From: JAHEDH01 sp963745865
GTDB taxonomy: Bacteria; Actinomycetota; Acidimicrobiia; Spongiisociales; ZC4RG35
DNA: 46,777 nt
NCBI GenBank assembly: GCA_963745865.1
Contig: CAVUYZ010000006.1
Coordinates: forward strand, 1-46,777
Direction: 5' to 3'
The notes below the pieces were generated by a model. It was given only the letters and a program-made list of their open reading frames with translations, was not told the DNA's origin and did not search any database. The translations under genes and the position numbers were made by a program. This document shows positions 8,877-18,921 of the stretch, in pieces. Position 1 is the first letter of the stretch; each line of letters opens with the position of its first letter.

Positions 8877-9400
8877 TCAACCGAGCAGGCGGTGGAGAAA
8901 CGCCGCGATCTGGCCGCGTGTGACTGATGCATCGGGACAGAATCGAGTGTTGTCGAGCGGATCACAGCCCTTGGTCGCTCCGGCCGCCGCGAACGCCCCG
9001 ATCTCGGATTCGAACGCCGAACCTACCGTGTCCACGAATGTCGACTCCGCCGTCGGTAGATCCAACGCCCGCACCAGGAAAGCCGCGATCTGGCCGCGCG
9101 TGACCGGATCGTCCGGACAGAACCGGGTTGGATCGGTCGGGTCGCAGCCTCTCGTGATACCCGCGGTCTCGAGAGATCCGATCTCGGATTCGAAACCTGA
9201 GCCGGTCGTGTCCACGAACGTCGACTCGCCCGACGGGAGGTCCAATGCCCGCACCAAGAAGGCTGCCATCTGGCCGCGAGTCACCGGCGCATCCGGACAG
9301 AAGTCGTCATTCCAGGGGGCGTTGCATCCACGGGTCAGCGCCTCCCGGGCCAGCCAGGCGACGTCGTCCGAGAAGATGTGTCTGTCGTCGACATCCCAGA
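8877..9400 (-). repeat. three tandem SLH-coding repeats, period about 180 bp
   Basis: Coding repeats inside the DUF4015 gene. Recurrent DNA blocks (for example tccacgaa.gtcgactc and gccgcgatctggccgcg) recur at roughly 180-bp spacing. They encode ITRGCDPTDPTRFCPDDPVT-like units with strong protein conservation, typical of envelope-anchoring repeats and prone to unequal recombination. Confidence 0.85.
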
Positions 9401-10688
9401 ACCCCGATCGGGGCGGAAGCTCCGGTTCGGTGGGTGCAGACGCCTCACCCGCATGGAGTTCCCCGTCCGTGGGATATGCGCCGGCGGTGAAGTTGCTGAG
9501 GATGTTCCACGACATCCACCCCAGGTCGAGGCCGTCGAGCGCGACGATTTGTTCTCGCACATCGTCTGGCTCATACCAGAAGTCCTGGATCCATGGGCGG
9601 AGCACGACCGTGGAATCGTGCATCCGGTCGAGGGCGTCGCGGCTCGCGTAGGTCACCACCTCACCGGGATGGGCGTTCGGGTCCGTGAACCCGTACCAGC
9701 CGCTCGAATAGTGACTGGGATAGATCATCGGCGAAACGACATCGACCGCCCCGATGATCGATTCGAAGTGCTGACCGATACCACCTTCGGTCGGGGTGTT
9801 GGTGATCCATCCGAAGATGTCGGCGGCCGTGGCACAACCCTCGGGCAGCAGGCGCGCTCTCGCATCGGTCAGAAAGGAGGTGATCGTGGCTAGCCGAGAC
9901 GCCGCGTCTGCGGGACCGTCGAACCCGGAGTGATCGGTTCCGCCGTCGGGAAACCGAACGTAATCGAACTGGACTTCGTCGACGCCTGCCGCGCAGGCTT
10001 CCGCCGCCAGCGCCATGGCGTAGGCCCGCGGTGCCGGATCGGTGGGGTCGAGGAACACCTGGCCACCTTTGGTGAGCGGCCCTCCGGTCCGGGTGTCGGT
10101 CACCGTCCAGGATGGTCGTGCCCGTCCCGCAATCGGATCCTGGAACGTGACGATCCGGGTGATCACGACGAGTCCGGCGGCGTGGGCTCGCGCCACACGT
10201 TCGTCCAGATCGAATGTCTCATCGGCTTGCGCCCCGATCGCCGCCACGTCAGCGACGCCGGAGTTGTGATAGATCAGGCCGTTCTCATTTCGGATGTCGA
10301 TGACCAGCGCATTGACTGCGGAGGCTTCTGCGAGGTCGAGCATCTCGGAGAAACCCGCCTCGGAAGCTGCAACCCATCCCGCAACGTGGAGGCCGCGAAT
10401 GACCCGAGGAGCGAGTCGGAGCGTGAACCCGGTGGTGCCGTCCCACGTGACCGTCCTGGAGTCGTAGGCGGGCCGCTGGAAGGTCAATGCTCCGGCGTCG
10501 AACCCGCTGAGATCGAATCGACCACTCGCATCTGTCGACGCCGTGACCTCGCCACCCCGTACGACGGCTCCCTCCAGCGGGTCGCCGTCGGCGTCCAGCA
10601 CCCGTCCGGTTTGCGTCAGCTGGGCACCGGCAGCAGGGGCCCCGGAGACGAGAGCCGCCAGCAGCATGAGGACGACCACACTCCGCAT
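8877..10688 (-). CDS. secreted DUF4015 (glycoside-hydrolase-like) protein with three SLH-type repeats
   Basis: 603 residues. Signal peptide MRSVVVLMLLAALVSGAPAA with likely cleavage near GAQ (23). A carboxypeptidase-regulatory-like beta domain follows (about 24-88), then a DUF4015 TIM-barrel-like domain (about 93-395: GLHVAGWVAAS, LVIDIRNENG, VDEVQFDYVRFP, DVVSPMIYPSHY, LRPWIQDFWY). The acidic residues in IDIRNE and FDYVRFPDGG are candidate catalytic groups. Three SLH-like repeats close the protein (about 410-603), each with a GC..P..xFCPD.PVTRGQ.AAFL core. It probably acts outside the cell, attached to the cell envelope, on a polysaccharide; the substrate is unknown. The ATG at 10688 is chosen because it starts the signal peptide directly. 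Transcribed alone. Confidence 0.88.
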   Translation of the reverse strand: MRSVVVLMLLAALVSGAPAAGAQLTQTGRVLDADGDPLEGAVVRGGEVTASTDASGRFDLSGFDAGALTFQRPAYDSRTVTWDGTTGFTLRLAPRVIRGLHVAGWVAASEAGFSEMLDLAEASAVNALVIDIRNENGLIYHNSGVADVAAIGAQADETFDLDERVARAHAAGLVVITRIVTFQDPIAGRARPSWTVTDTRTGGPLTKGGQVFLDPTDPAPRAYAMALAAEACAAGVDEVQFDYVRFPDGGTDHSGFDGPADAASRLATITSFLTDARARLLPEGCATAADIFGWITNTPTEGGIGQHFESIIGAVDVVSPMIYPSHYSSGWYGFTDPNAHPGEVVTYASRDALDRMHDSTVVLRPWIQDFWYEPDDVREQIVALDGLDLGWMSWNILSNFTAGAYPTDGELHAGEASAPTEPELPPRSGFWDVDDRHIFSDDVAWLAREALTRGCNAPWNDDFCPDAPVTRGQMAAFLVRALDLPSGESTFVDTTGSGFESEIGSLETAGITRGCDPTDPTRFCPDDPVTRGQIAAFLVRALDLPTAESTFVDTVGSAFESEIGAFAAAGATKGCDPLDNTRFCPDASVTRGQIAAFLHRLLG

Positions 10689-10829
10689 GATCTTGGGACT
10701 CTCCACATGGCACAGTATGGCGAGCAGGGGTGGGCATGAGTGTGTTGGACGCGGGAAGTGCACGCTGCGGGTCTGGTCGTTCGTGATCCGGTCAGCTCGA
10801 CCGCTGTCCGCCATCGGAGGCGTGGGATC

Positions 10830-11387
10830 TCATCTGGTCGCAGCGAACTCGATGCTGTGGCGACGGACAGCCCAAACACCAATTGCGACGAGGGACACGC
10901 CGGTGAGCCAGGCACCTGCCAGTGACCACTCTGGCGCCCACAGGCCGAGGGCGAGTCCTGCCAGCCACATGGCGGTTCCCAGCGGGAGGAAGATTCGCAT
11001 GCCGTAGAGGTGGGAGAAGGGGAGATAGTGAGCGCCCATCACGACCATGAATGCCGGGTAGAACCAGTCGATGTCGTAGAGGGCCGCTGCACCGGCGACA
11101 GGAATCCCCATCGCACCCACGATGGGGATGGTGACGCTCGCCTCCCGCAGCGGGTTGTCGGGCGAGAGCGTCCCGGCGCTGCCGAGCAGCCGCACGCCGA
11201 GTGCTGTCACCGGATAGATGAAGAACCCCCCGATGAGCAACACGAGGACCCCGGGGGTGGTGCCGAACGCCGTCCAAGCGGCTGCCGAGGCCAGCCAAAC
11301 CAGCCCGGAGTAGATCTGTCCCACCGACGTCGATCGGTAGACCCTGCGAAGCTCCGACTGTGCGCCGGCCAGGACATTCGACGTCAT
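10830..11387 (-). CDS. integral membrane protein (possibly DUF7010-like)
   Basis: 185 residues beginning MTSNVLAGAQSELRRVYRS. Five or so hydrophobic helices are visible (GQIYSGLVWLASAAAW; VLVLLIGGFFIYPVTAL; VTIPIVGAMGIPVAGAAALY; FYPAFMVVMGAHYLPFSHLY; FLPLGTAMWLAGLALGL), then a short basic tail. The MGAHYLPFSHLYGM segment resembles what I recall from DUF7010 proteins; this is not certain and no biochemical role is known. The reading frame stays open upstream into the neighbouring oxidoreductase gene only because of a frame break there; the ATG at 11387 is the natural start. Confidence 0.75.
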   Translation of the reverse strand: MTSNVLAGAQSELRRVYRSTSVGQIYSGLVWLASAAAWTAFGTTPGVLVLLIGGFFIYPVTALGVRLLGSAGTLSPDNPLREASVTIPIVGAMGIPVAGAAALYDIDWFYPAFMVVMGAHYLPFSHLYGMRIFLPLGTAMWLAGLALGLWAPEWSLAGAWLTGVSLVAIGVWAVRRHSIEFAATR

Positions 11388-11526
11388 AGGTAGATCGTAG
11401 AACGGATACGGCGTTCGTTGCGCTGTTCGGTGTGTGTCTTCTCCGTAGAGAGCAGCTCTCCCCGATGGGGTGCGATGGTGTCGTCGTTGGTGGGTTGGGA
11501 GCGCGGCGGTTCTCTCGGGGTCATAT

Positions 11527-12917
11527 TCAGTCGGCGTCGGGCAGCGGTTCATTGGCGAGCTCGGCCATCCGCGCGAGTCCACGGTCGGCGTGGTCGGCAA
11601 GTCGCGACCCGGCGGCGAGCACGGCAGGGTCGTCCCGTTGGGGCGGTTCGACCTTCGCCGGGTTGAGTGCGCAGTGGTCGGCCCACGCGGCGATATCCGA
11701 CTCGGCGCCGTAGGAACGCGCTGCGAGTGTTCCGCGGACCTGCATCTGCGTCCAGTTGGCAGCGTTGTCGGGAAGGATATTGGGTGGACACAATCGGTTG
11801 CGCTCCCGATCGTCGTCTCGAGTGCCTCCACATATCCGGCCAGAGCCGCACAGAAGCAGGGGAATCCGGCCCGGATCGTCTGCAGCCGGATCCGGTCTGG
11901 CTCCCAGATGGGGGTCAGCGGCGGGTACTGCAGCCCGGAGGCGGCGCAATGCACGACGACGAAGCCCCGGGGGAGAGCGACGGAGCCGCCGTCGAGGACG
12001 ATCTCGTGGCGCGTCACCCGTTGGATGTGCCCGAGGCGGACGACATGCTCGACCGTCCGAAGGAGATCGAGCTCCCACCTGCCCAGCGTCGGTGTCTTGG
12101 CCATCGTGGGCACGACCTGAGGGTCGATCCGAAGCATCACACCGGCCGCTTCGAGCCGCAGGAAAACGTCGTCGAGCGACACAGCGTCGGCGGCTGCCTC
12201 CATCGTGTCGGCAGCCAAACCGAGGCCGACCACGGGGTCGGGTTGCACGACGGCGCGGTTGAGCATCCACGGGTCTCGCGGGCGCACCCAGATGAGACGA
12301 TCCGGTGGGACGCCATGACTCAGCAGCCACACGATCGCGTCGGTCGCAGTCTTACCGGAACCGACGATGACGTAGCCTTTCGGTGCGGCCGCCATCTTGG
12401 TGAGGTCATTGATGGGGATGACAGGCGCGTCGTCATCTACGCCGAAGGGCGGAGGGGTGGTCGCGGGAATCGCCGGTGACAGGTACGCGGCGTCGACGAC
12501 GCGCCGTCGCACATCAACCCGCGTGGTCTCGCCCGACACCAACGACGTCACGAGGTGCGACGTGTCCTCCGCGTGGTACTCGCTGCCTCCGAGGAAGGAG
12601 ACGTGTCCCGAGCCGATGAAGCGGCGACGCAAGATGTCGTCATAGTACGCCATGATCTCGGACTTACGGGCTCGCTCGTGCAGGCCGGCTTCTGGCCCTC
12701 GCCGCTGAACGGCGCCGCTCCCCAGTCTCGTCGACGCGACGCCGTAGAAAAGGGATGCCTGATGGAGTTGGACGAAGGAGTACGCATCCTCCCAGTGCCC
12801 ACCGGCGACGTGACGACGGTCGACGAGGGTGACGTGAACATCGGCGTGGTCGATCAAGGCGTCGGTGAAGGCCATGCCCATCGCCCCCGCACCGACGACC
12901 AGATAGTCGGTTTCCAC
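11527..12917 (-). CDS. FAD/NAD(P)-binding oxidoreductase (frame break)
   Basis: About 463 residues from a GTG start at 12917 (VETDYLVVGAGAMGMAF). The N-terminal GxGxxG FAD motif is followed by VTLVDRRHVAGGHWEDAY, and a second Rossmann motif GYVIVGSGKTATDAIVWLL lies mid-protein, so it resembles flavoprotein monooxygenase-like dehydrogenases. The frame must shift once near 11782-11785 (a GGG run) to read into the consistent C-terminus NILPDNAANWTQMQVRG...NEPLPDAD ending at 11527; the uncorrected frame runs on into the next gene as low-complexity sequence. The substrate cannot be told. Leftward, with a 127-bp gap from the PadR gene upstream. Confidence 0.82.
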
Positions 12918-13044
12918 CCATCCCAGCCTATACAGGCTGCTCACGAGCGTCCGGCCGTGGGTCACGCGTGGCTCGTTGCCTCGGGCTTCGCCTCCTCCAG
13001 AATCCACCGTCGGACGGTGGCTGCGGATTGCATACCGCCCACGA

Positions 13045-13749
13045 TCAACGGCGACGTCGACGAGTTTGAGTGCGAGGGGCGACGGGGGTTTCGTCGGTCG
13101 TCGTGTCCGGTGTGGGGACGGGAACGCCGGCGAGAATTTGGAGGGCTCGCTCGTTCTTCTCCTCGAGCGACCGCGAGTCCCAGGATCGTATCTCTTCGAG
13201 TGTTCGAGTGCTCCAGTCATCCATCATGTTGAGCAGGCTGATGAAGAAGTCGATGGCATGGGCACGGATGTAGACCTGGTCCTGCAACGCCCCGCGTCCC
13301 TCGAGATACTCGAGCTTCACTTCTCCGCCGAATTCGAGCATTTGCCTGGCATCATCTTGGACCTGTTCGATCGCGGAGGTGATCTGGTCCGTCGAGCCAA
13401 TGTGGGCGACGAAGAGCCGGATCATTCCCTCGAATTCCATCGCGAACGGAGACACCGGCGTGTCGATCCACGCTCTGAGTGCATCGAGGCCCGTCTCTGT
13501 GATCGAATAGACGGAACGTGCCCGCTTGCCGGTGTGTTCACGGGTTGCTGCAACCAGCCCGTCCTCGGCGAGTCGCTTGACCTCCCGGTAGATGGCGCTT
13601 TCGGCGCGTGGCCACACATAGCGGAAGTACCTGACCTTCTGCTGCGCGAGTTCGTACGTCGACCATTGGCGTAGAGAGAGTTGCGCCAGAAGGGAGTAGG
13701 ACGTGACTGTGAGTCGCCGGTGATCCTTTGAGCTGGTCACGATTGACAT
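13045..13749 (-). CDS. PadR-family transcriptional regulator
   Basis: 234 residues. An N-terminal winged helix is recognisable (SYSLLAQLSLRQWSTYELAQ, then VWPRAESAIYREVKRLAEDG and a KRARSVYSITETGLDAL wing), with a C-terminal alpha-helical dimerisation region (Vir_C-like) to about 200 and a basic tail ending RTQTRRRRR. PadR proteins usually repress a divergent neighbour and release on binding a small aromatic or lipophilic ligand. Here the divergent neighbour is a flavin monooxygenase, and a 13-bp inverted repeat lies between them, its left arm reaching into the PadR start codon. That suggests tight autoregulation and a very short leader. Confidence 0.92.
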   Translation of the reverse strand: MSIVTSSKDHRRLTVTSYSLLAQLSLRQWSTYELAQQKVRYFRYVWPRAESAIYREVKRLAEDGLVAATREHTGKRARSVYSITETGLDALRAWIDTPVSPFAMEFEGMIRLFVAHIGSTDQITSAIEQVQDDARQMLEFGGEVKLEYLEGRGALQDQVYIRAHAIDFFISLLNMMDDWSTRTLEEIRSWDSRSLEEKNERALQILAGVPVPTPDTTTDETPVAPRTQTRRRRR

Positions 13750-13789
13750 ACTCCTAACGCGAGCGTATGGTTACTAGCGTTAGGAGTAT
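13748..13789. promoter_or_regulatory. PadR operator candidate: perfect 13-bp inverted repeat
   Basis: ATACTCCTAACGC (13748-13760) and GCGTTAGGAGTAT (13777-13789) are exact inverted copies separated by 16 bp. The element sits between the divergent PadR and flavin-monooxygenase genes, its left arm covering the PadR start codon. The ATAC...GTAT ends fit the general form of PadR operators. Very likely controls both genes. Confidence 0.8.
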
Positions 13790-13843
13790 ACACAACCGTC
13801 TATGGGTCACGGACGCGATGAGGAGCGCGATGAGGAGCACCGG

Positions 13844-14932
13844 ATGAGCGACACGACGAGGGATTTCGACACGGTGGTGATCGGGGGCGGTCAGGCGGGG
13901 CTGATCACGGGATACGCGCTCCAGCAGCGTGGTGTCGACTTCGTGATTCTCGACGCCAGTGCCCGGACCGGAGATGCATGGCGCAGCCGGTGGGATTCTC
14001 TGCGGCTCTTCACCCAGGCGTTCATGAACGGGCTTCCTGGCATGGCATTCCCCGGCGACGCCAACGACTTCGTCTCCAAGGATCAAGTTGCCGACTTCCT
14101 CGAGCAGTACGCCACGTCGATGAGGCTGCCAATCCGTCTGAACACGCGAGTCGAACGACTTTCGCGTCACGGCGACCGATTCCTCATCGAGGCAGGCGAG
14201 ACCACGATCATGGCACAGAATGTGATCGTGGCGATGGCCGATTACCAGAAGCCCGCTATCCCGTCTTTCGCACCGGACCTCGACGAGGGCATCACCCAGA
14301 TGCATTCATCCCAATACAGAAACCCGGGCCAACTCCCCGAGGGGCCGGTGCTGGTGGTCGGACTCGGAAATTCCGGAGCCGATATCGCCCTCGACGTCTC
14401 GAAGACCCATGAGACGATCGTCGCGGGCACTGAGTCCGCCAGTGTTCCGTTCGCACTCGAGGGCTGGTTCGGGCGCACCATCGGCACACGGCTCGTTCGG
14501 TTCGTGATGGTTCACGTGCTCAACACGTCGACACCGATCGGTCGCCGGGCTCGGCCCAAGCTGATGAAACAGGGTCCGCCGCTCGTTCGCGTGAGACCCA
14601 GAGAACTCATAGCGGCTGGAGTCAGGCGAGTGGGTCGGGTCACGGGCATCCGCAATGGAAGGCCAGTCGTCAGCGATGGGCAGGCGATGGACGTGTCGAG
14701 CGTCATCTGGTGTACGGGCTATCGAAACGGTTTCGACTGGATAGATCTACCGGTATTCGATGAGCATCACCAGCCCATCCATCGTCGGGGTGTCACCGAT
14801 ATCGACGGTCTCTATTTCGTCGGGCTCTTCTTCCTCCACGCAATGTGGTCGGAGACGATCACGGGGGTGCAGCCAGACGTACAGCACATCGTCGAGCACC
14901 TGGCCGAGCAGCGCGCCCAGGTGCCGGCCTAG
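13844..14932 (+). CDS. flavin-containing monooxygenase-like NAD(P)/FAD oxidoreductase
   Basis: 362 residues from the ATG at 13844, which has a GAGGAG-type ribosome site just upstream; an in-frame ATG at 13802 lacks one. The FAD site VVIGGGQAGLITGYAL opens the protein, ALQQRGVDFVILDASARTGD follows, the FMO-like fingerprint FAPDLDEGITQMHSSQYRNP lies mid-protein and the NADPH site VLVVGLGNSGADIALDVS comes after it. The CTGY..G segment near the C-terminus is typical of the family. It likely oxygenates a small organic substrate in the cytoplasm. Divergent from PadR and sharing its operator, so induction by the substrate is probable. Confidence 0.9.
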   Translation: MSDTTRDFDTVVIGGGQAGLITGYALQQRGVDFVILDASARTGDAWRSRWDSLRLFTQAFMNGLPGMAFPGDANDFVSKDQVADFLEQYATSMRLPIRLNTRVERLSRHGDRFLIEAGETTIMAQNVIVAMADYQKPAIPSFAPDLDEGITQMHSSQYRNPGQLPEGPVLVVGLGNSGADIALDVSKTHETIVAGTESASVPFALEGWFGRTIGTRLVRFVMVHVLNTSTPIGRRARPKLMKQGPPLVRVRPRELIAAGVRRVGRVTGIRNGRPVVSDGQAMDVSSVIWCTGYRNGFDWIDLPVFDEHHQPIHRRGVTDIDGLYFVGLFFLHAMWSETITGVQPDVQHIVEHLAEQRAQVPA

Positions 14933-14959
14933 ATGTTCTGCGGCGCCGACCAACTGGTG

Positions 14960-15498
14960 TCACATCGACCAGAGGGATGTTCGTGACAGGCCGGCTACGA
15001 CAGCCGGATGATCGTCATCCCGGAGATGGGCACCAGCCGCCGCCTGGGGCTCTGCCGCCCTGAGTGAATTGTGGATGAGGCTCAGCGGGCTGCAGCTCGC
15101 CTCGTTCACGTCGACTGCGGCCTGGAAGAGAGCCTTCAGAGCCTCCTCGTCCACCTGATCACCTTCGTGAAAGTCGATGGCCCGTCTGACCTTGCCCTCG
15201 AGACTGGAGTTGAACAGTCCAGCCGGGTCGTCGACAGATGCGCCCTTGGCGAACGTCAGCTTCACCTTGTCCTTGTACGTTTCGCCAGTGCAGATGATCC
15301 CGTCGTGAGACCATGTAGGGAACTCCGAGGGGGTTCATCGGCTTCCTCCACTTGACCTCCTCGATCACATCGGGGTCGGCCTCCTTGACGAGCGAGCGGA
15401 GCCGTGCCGAGCATCTCGCCCCTCCAATCGTCGAGTTCTTCGATCCTGGCGTCGATCAGATCCGAGGGGGATTCGGGTTGTGGTTGGTCGTCACTCAT
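14960..15498 (-). pseudogene. DUF1801 family protein, at least two frame breaks
   Basis: The conceptual protein starts MSDDQPQPESPSDLIDARI at 15498 and, after frame changes near 15405-15412 and near 15312-15317, continues through RLRSLVKEADPDVIEEVKW, KPMNPLGVP, WSHDGIICTGETYKDKVKL and SSLEGKVRRAIDFHEGDQVD. These are the hallmark segments of DUF1801 (YdhG/iron-chaperone-like) proteins. The family normally ends soon after VDVNEA; here the open frame runs on to 14960 through unrelated sequence, and a third shift would give a stop just after NERAAAR. Either a decaying gene or uncorrected indels. The function of the family is not firmly established. Confidence 0.7.
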
Positions 15499-15580
15499 CG
15501 TTTGTACGTGTCCTCTGCTCGCCCATGGTGTGGCTGGTCCGCCCCGAGGGGGCAACCCCGACTCGGTGTACCAGTTGTGG

Positions 15581-17941
15581 TCATGACTCAACAACGTACT
15601 CAGCGAGATGCTGGCCGGTGATCGTCGAGCGGGCAGCAACCAGATCCGCCGGTGTGCCCTCGAATACCACTTGGCCTCCATCGTGGCCGGCACCAGGGCC
15701 GAGGTCGATTATCCAGTCAGCGTGGGCGATCACCGCGAGGTGGTGCTCGATCACGATGGCCGACGTGCCCGCGTCCACGAGTTGGTCGAGCAGGCCGAGC
15801 AGGTGGTCGACATCGGCGAGGTGGAGCCCGCTCGTGGGCTCGTCGAAAACATAGACGTCGCCCTTCTCGCCCATCTGGATGGCGAGTTTCAGTCGCTGGC
15901 GCTCTCCACCCGACAGAGTCGTGAGCGGTTGGCCGAGTGCGAGGTAGCCCAGCCCGACGTCGGACATCCGTGTCAGGATCTTCTGGGCCTTCGCAATCCT
16001 GGTCTCCCCGGTCGCCGAAGACAGTCGAGCGCTTCGGAGACCGGCATCGCCATCACCTCGGCGATGTTGTGGCCTCCGAAGGTGTACTCCAGCACCGACG
16101 ACTCGAACCCCTTCCCGTCGCAGTCCTCGCACGGGGTCGAAACCGTGTCCATGAACCCGAGGTCGACGAAGATCACGCCGGCCCCGTTGCATGACGAGCA
16201 GGCACCCTCCGAGTTGGCACTGAACATCGACGGCTTCACGCCGTTGGACGCGGCGAAGCTCTTGCGGATCGAATCGAGCATCCCGGTGTAGGTCGCCGGG
16301 TTACTCCGCCGTGACCCGCGAATCGGGTGTCTGATCGACAGCGACAACGCCATCTCGGGCCGAGACCGAACCGTGTATCAGTGAGCTCTTGCCGGAGCCG
16401 GCAACACCGGTGATCACACACAGCACACCGAGCGGGATGTCGACGTCGATGCTCTGCAAGTTGTGGGTGTCGGCGCCGCGAATCTTCCAGGACCCCCGAC
16501 GCCTCCCGCGCCGATGGCTTGAGCGATACCCGGTGATCCATGTGTCGCCCGGTCAGCGTGTCGCTTGCCCGAAGCGCTTCGACACTTCCCTCGAATACCA
16601 CATGACCCCCGGCAGTACCGGCTCCCGGGCCGAGATCGACAACATGGTCGGCAATCTCGATCACTTCGGGCTTGTGCTCGACCACCAGAACGGTGTTGCC
16701 CTTGTCACGCAACTGGAGCAGCAGCGTGTTCATTCGCTCGATGTCGTGCGGGTGCAGTCCGATCGTTGGCTCGTCGAACACGTAGGTCACGTCGGTGAGC
16801 GCCGAGCCGAGATGGCGGATCATCTTGGTTCTCTGAGCCTCGCCTCCCGACAGCGTTCCGGACGGCCGGTCCAACGACAGATAGCCCAACCCGATCTCGG
16901 TGAACGAGTCGAGCGTCTGCTGGAGCGCCGCCAGCAGCGGCGCTGCCGACTGTCTATCCAGCGTGCGCTACCCAGTCGGCCAGGTCGCTGATCTGCATCG
17001 CGCACGCGTCTGCGATGTTGAGTCCCGTCGATCCTCGATGACCTCGCCGCTTCGGTGAGTCGGGTGCCGTGGCAATCGGGGCAGTTCGCAAATGCGGCGG
17101 CCCGCTCGACAAACGCCCGGATGTGCGGTTGGAGCGAGTCGGGGTCCTTGGAGAAGAAGGACTTCTGTACTCGTGGAATCAACCCTTCGTATGTCCGGTT
17201 GATGCCGGAGAATCTGATCTTGACCGGCTCCTTGTGGAGAAAGTCGTGCAGTTCGGCCTCGGTATACTCGTGGATCGGTTTGTCGGGGTCGAGAAACCCC
17301 GACTCCATGAACTCTCGCACCGCCCATCCGCCCGGCTTGTATCCGGGGATCGTGATTGCCCCATCGGAGAGCGATTTCGAATCGTCGAACAGTTCAGTCA
17401 GGTCGATGTCAGAGACGGTTCCTCGGCCCTCGCAGCGTGGGCACATTCCGCCGGTCCGCGTGAAGGAGCGCTTCTCGGTTTTCGTCGTGTCGCCCTTCTC
17501 GATCGTGATCGCTCCACTCCCTCGGATCGAAGGGACGTTGAACGAGAAGGCATTCGGTGCGCCGATGTGCGGCTGTCCGAGCCGGCTGAAGAGGATGCGC
17601 AACAGGGCGTTGGCATCGGTGGCGGTGCCGACCGTAGAGCGGACGTCGCCGCCCATCCGTTCCTGACTGACGATGATGGCCGTCGTCAGACCGTCGAGCA
17701 CATCGACATCGGGCCGGGCCAAGGTCGGCATGAATCCCTGCACGAAAGCGCTGTAGGTCTCGTTGATCATCCGCTGAGACTCTGCGGCGATCGTGTCGAA
17801 TACGAGCGAGCTCTTCCCCGATCCCGAGACTCCGGTGAACACGGTGAGACGTCGTTTGGGGATCTCGATACTGACGTTGTCGAGGTTGTTCTGTCGCGCT
17901 CCGGCGACTCGGATGAGGTCATGGCTGTCAGCGACGTGCAT
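15581..17941 (-). pseudogene. UvrA-like excinuclease ABC ATPase (short UvrA2/DrrC type), five frame breaks
   Basis: About 787 conceptual residues from MHVADSHDLIRVAGARQNNL to ...ITGQHLAEYVVES. Two tandem ABC units are present. First: Walker A TGVSGSGKSSL, zinc cysteines CPRCEGRG and CPDCHGTR, signature LSGGEAQRTKM, Walker B YVFDEPTIGLH. Second: TGVAGSGKSSL, CSSCNGAG and CEDCDGKG, LSGGERQRLKL, YVFDEPTSGLH. It is shorter than canonical UvrA (about 940) and fits UvrA paralogues of the resistance/repair group lacking the UvrB-binding region. Single-base shifts are needed near 17024, 16968, 16493 (a C run), 16323 and 16025. All motifs survive, so sequencing error is at least as likely as decay. 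Confidence 0.82.
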
Positions 17942-18131
17942 CGCCTCACGCTATCCGGTGGCACGGTGCGATGAAGCCTGTGGCACCGTGCCTCCTCCTC
18001 GCGAACGAGAGGCGAATCGGACCTGGAGACGATGCGGGCAGGGACTGCGACGTCGTAGCATTCGAGTCGACAGCACGCACCGAGTCACCAACCGGAGTAC
18101 GATATGAGGATGTCACGAGCAAGAATCCAGC

Positions 18132-18776
18132 GTGAGTTCAGTGGCGCCATTCGAACGCATTGCGGCCACTGCGGCGCGCCCGGGTCTCTCCGGGGTCCTG
18201 ACATCGCTGATCCCGACGGGACTCTTTCTAGTGTTCGACCGCCAGTTCGGGCTCATCGTTGCGATGGCGGCCGCAAGTGCAGCGTCGCTCGTGTTGATCC
18301 TCTGGCGGCGGGCGAAGGGGGACAGGTATCGGTTTCCTTCTCCCGATTTCGGTTGTCTATGTCGTGGTGAAAGGGATCGCAGGTGTACTGACAGAGTCCG
18401 AGGTGGTGTACTTCGGCGTGGGGCTTGCCCTGAGCGCGCTCGTCGCGTTGGCGGTCGGGGCAACCGCTTTCACTCGCCGTCCGCTCGCGGCGTTCTTCCT
18501 GCCTGCCGTGACCCCGTACCGACGCCTCACCCCTGATCACCCTGTCTATCGACGGGTTGCTGCCCAGGTGACGGTCGCATGGGCTCTCGACAGAGCTCGC
18601 TATGACAGGATGGGAGGGCATACATCTCCTGACATTCAACAGCGTCCGAGTTCGTGGTCACCCGTACCGTGGTCGCCTGGCCGATCATGGGAACGGTGAT
18701 CTTCGTCCTCATCGCCTACGTCCGGTTCCGTCTCGACCGCCACGAGTATCACTTGCTCCGGGCGGAACCCGCATGA
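18132..18776 (+). pseudogene. VC0807/septation-protein-A-like membrane protein, about three frame breaks
   Basis: Conceptual protein of about 214 residues from a GTG at 18132 (VSSVAPFERIAATAARPGL). Hydrophobic helices can be followed across three frames: LSGVLTSLIPTGLFLVFDRQ and FGLIVAMAAASAASLVLILW, then GFLLPISVVYVVVKGIAG and VYFGVGLALSALVALAVGA, then AWPIMGTVIFVLIAYVRFRL ending RHEYHLLRAEPA at 18776. Shifts are needed near 18325, 18590 and 18645. The arrangement resembles DUF3159/VC0807-type integral membrane proteins, a tentative match. The start is uncertain because no good ribosome site is seen at 18132. Confidence 0.6.
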
Positions 18777-18921
18777 TCGGTGTGGCTGGGAGCGCCAGCG
18801 TATCCTCGGACCGGTAGTCATGGCAGCGAGGATGCGCGTCGTCCCCGGTCCTTTCGACTCTGTCGCTCAGGGGGTGCGTGAGCGGATGATCGGCTGTTAG
18901 GGCGTGAGAGAGGTGGCACAG

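Noticed and set aside
8877..9400. Regular repeats that could be mistaken for a CRISPR array
   Set aside because: The period is about 180 bp, the repeats are in-frame and encode SLH-type units, and there are no short identical repeats with unique spacers or cas genes.
10830..13220. A single 796-codon frame that would fuse the FAD oxidoreductase to the membrane protein
   Set aside because: The linking stretch is out-of-frame low-complexity sequence produced by the break near 11784. The correct oxidoreductase C-terminus is in another frame ending at 11527, and the membrane protein has its own ATG at 11387.
13748..13789. Inverted repeat as a transcription terminator
   Set aside because: It lies between divergent genes at their starts, has a 16-bp spacer and no T run, so an operator is the better reading.
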